A DNA stretch of 64,000 bases from JBFHFS01 sp041583495 (lineage in GTDB: Bacteria; Bacteroidota; Bacteroidia; Bacteroidales; Marinilabiliaceae). Shown piece by piece: positions 62,808 through 64,000 of the stretch; within the stretch, counting starts at the first letter, position 1; every line of letters begins with the position of its first letter. The stretch covers positions 1 through 64,000 of the forward strand of contig JBFHFS010000011.1 in assembly GCA_041583495.1 (NCBI GenBank), read 5' to 3'. The notes beneath the pieces are model-generated. The model was not told the origin of the DNA. It made no database searches and saw only the letters and a program-made list of their open reading frames with translations. Both the position numbers and the translations under genes were made by a program.

Positions 62808-64000
62808 TTAATTTGATTCAATGGAATAAATTGCATAGCTCGTCCCCTTCATGTTTAACGCAACTTGACCTTTCCCTGCCGTGTTAACACTGGTTCCAGA
62901 TTCATACTTCTCTTTCAATTGTTGTTTATCGGGAAAAGGAATTTTTAGACTGACAGATTCTCCACTTGGGTTAACGCATATGAGAAGTTCATTGTCTCCT
63001 GATTTTCGCTTATATACAAGCGGGTATTTGTTCTTCTCTGCATAAATAACTTCCACCTCTGCATCTGCACGCAGTGCGGGATTCTCTTGTTTTAAATTAA
63101 TGAGGGAACGGGTAAAATTCAACATTGAACGCTTATTATTTTCCTGCTTCTCTACATTGGGGCGCTTAGGGTTTGGATCTATAGGTAAATATAGTTCTTC
63201 TGATTTTCCATCAGAGAAACCGGCATTTTCGCCTCTGGTCCACTGCATGGGTGTACGTGATCCGGCCCTGTTTGCATACCTTCCGCCAAAAAAATTTGAA
63301 GGAAACACACTCCCCTCTATATCCGGCAAACGGGTCTCGATATATTTCATGCCTATTTCATCGCCATAATAAATAAAGGGTATCGCCTTCCAGGTTAAGA
63401 AAAAGACCAATGCAACCTTTAATTCCTCTTCGGTTTGCCTGGTACCGCTTCTCAAACGCTGAAAATCATGGTTAGAAGTCGGCAGCGCAATCAATCCTTT
63501 ACCCTCAATTTCTTTCTGCTGGTCGGTAAAATTGGTGATGAATTCCAAAGCGTTACCTTTTCCTGTTTTGGAAAAGAAGGGAATGCCGTCATAAGTCAAT
63601 ACGACGTTCTCTTTTTCAAAGAACATAGATTTGTAGCCCTTCACACCAAAGTGCATCATAAAGTCAACCATAAAGCCTGATTTGATGGCATAAGCAGGCT
63701 CGCTCCATTCGGCAATTAATACACCTTCAGGGTATTTGGCCGAAAACCACGAACGGATATTCCCCCATAGCTTAAAGGTCTCCACAAATCCTTCATCGTT
63801 TTTCACCAAAGAAGAAGCCATATCCACGCGGAAGCCATCAGCCCCTTTGTCCATCCAAAATGCAATGATGGATTTGAGTTCTTCGCGCATGGCGGTTGGA
63901 CCCGGGGCATCGGTTGATTGCTCCCATGGATGATCCGGATCAGGGTTGGCATAACCGTAGTTAAGAGCAGGTTGTGTGGCAAAAAAGTTTTTTAAAAAGG
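62808..64000 (-). CDS. GH13 alpha-amylase-family protein, 5' end beyond the window
   Basis: Partial gene: the reading frame is open to the right edge and lacks its true start; an internal ATG at 63890 is not the start because conserved sequence (QPALNYGYANPDPDHPW) lies upstream. GH13 catalytic region motifs are present: GFRVDMA with the Asp nucleophile, LIAEWSEP with the Glu acid/base, and PTSNHDFQR with the third Asp/His. The C-terminal beta-domain begins near RSMLNFTRSLINLKQENPALR. GRYANRAGSRTPMQW resembles alpha-glucosidase/trehalose-type GH13 enzymes. It would cleave or transfer alpha-glucosyl units. The secretion signal cannot be judged. Confidence 0.9.
   Translation of the reverse strand, partial: FLKNFFATQPALNYGYANPDPDHPWEQSTDAPGPTAMREELKSIIAFWMDKGADGFRVDMASSLVKNDEGFVETFKLWGNIRSWFSAKYPEGVLIAEWSEPAYAIKSGFMVDFMMHFGVKGYKSMFFEKENVVLTYDGIPFFSKTGKGNALEFITNFTDQQKEIEGKGLIALPTSNHDFQRLRSGTRQTEEELKVALVFFLTWKAIPFIYYGDEIGMKYIETRLPDIEGSVFPSNFFGGRYANRAGSRTPMQWTRGENAGFSDGKSEELYLPIDPNPKRPNVEKQENNKRSMLNFTRSLINLKQENPALRADAEVEVIYAEKNKYPLVYKRKSGDNELLICVNPSGESVSLKIPFPDKQQLKEKYESGTSVNTAGKGQVALNMKGTSYAIYSIESN

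Noticed and set aside
1..64000. tRNA, rRNA, riboswitch or prophage genes
   Set aside because: No tRNA-like clover-leaf with GGTTCRA, no rRNA sequence, no known riboswitch consensus and no phage genes could be recognised.

Overview
The window reads as a chromosomal segment of a Bacteroidota bacterium, most plausibly a marine or anaerobic polysaccharide degrader of the Marinilabiliales/Prolixibacteraceae kind (inference). The signs are two formylglycine-type sulfatases, GH97, GH29 and GH2 enzymes, a type IX secretion C-terminal sorting domain, a carboxypeptidase-regulatory-like/TonB-type receptor, a long NagB fused to a PIG-L domain, two LytS/LytTR pairs, and TAnnTTTG-type -7 promoter elements upstream of several genes. 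I saw no rRNA, tRNA, CRISPR array, intact insertion sequence or prophage. Gene density is normal, with a few 0.5-0.7 kb gaps that hold hairpins, repeats and promoters.

Layout. 1-6760: a repeat copy, then sulfatase, beta-helix protein, sulfatase, all on the minus strand (sulfated glycan breakdown). 7082-13617: housekeeping and metabolic genes (aminotransferase IV, HD hydrolase, URO-D family, aspartyl aminopeptidase apeB, NagB-PIG-L). 13722-16442: a degenerate GH3 fused to a serine beta-lactamase-like domain. 16814-19460: single-domain response regulator, NAD(P)-binding oxidoreductase and phosphoethanolamine-transferase-like protein on the plus strand, the last overlapping a convergent acyltransferase/beta-propeller hydrolase pair (19384-21511). 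22135-25455: a small T9SS-sorted protein and a large secreted multidomain protein. 25767-28379: GH2. 28680-36147: minus-strand genes (trpB, ATP-grasp, methyltransferase, alpha/beta hydrolase, serine hydrolase, DUF4386 membrane protein). 36734-42564: NTF2-like lipoprotein, outer-membrane receptor, GH97.

42762-62253 is the most structured part. A minus-strand operon encodes TolC, MacA, MacB ATPase, MacB permease, a LytS-type kinase and a LytTR regulator. A plus-strand operon encodes RND adaptor, RND pump, TolC, a LytS-type kinase and a LytTR regulator. Between them lies a minus-strand pair: a minimal GH29 fucosidase and a 1117-residue protein with three separate esterase-type domains. Each LytTR regulator gene abuts a 56-bp array of eight degenerate 7-bp units. 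The window closes with a second copy of the approximately 220-bp repeat and a GH13 alpha-amylase-family gene that runs off the right edge.

The genes fit a cell that deacetylates, desulfates and cuts complex glycans, while two export systems, each with its own membrane-sensing two-component pair, deal with envelope stress or exported compounds. Functions come from motif recognition by eye; no database search was run.
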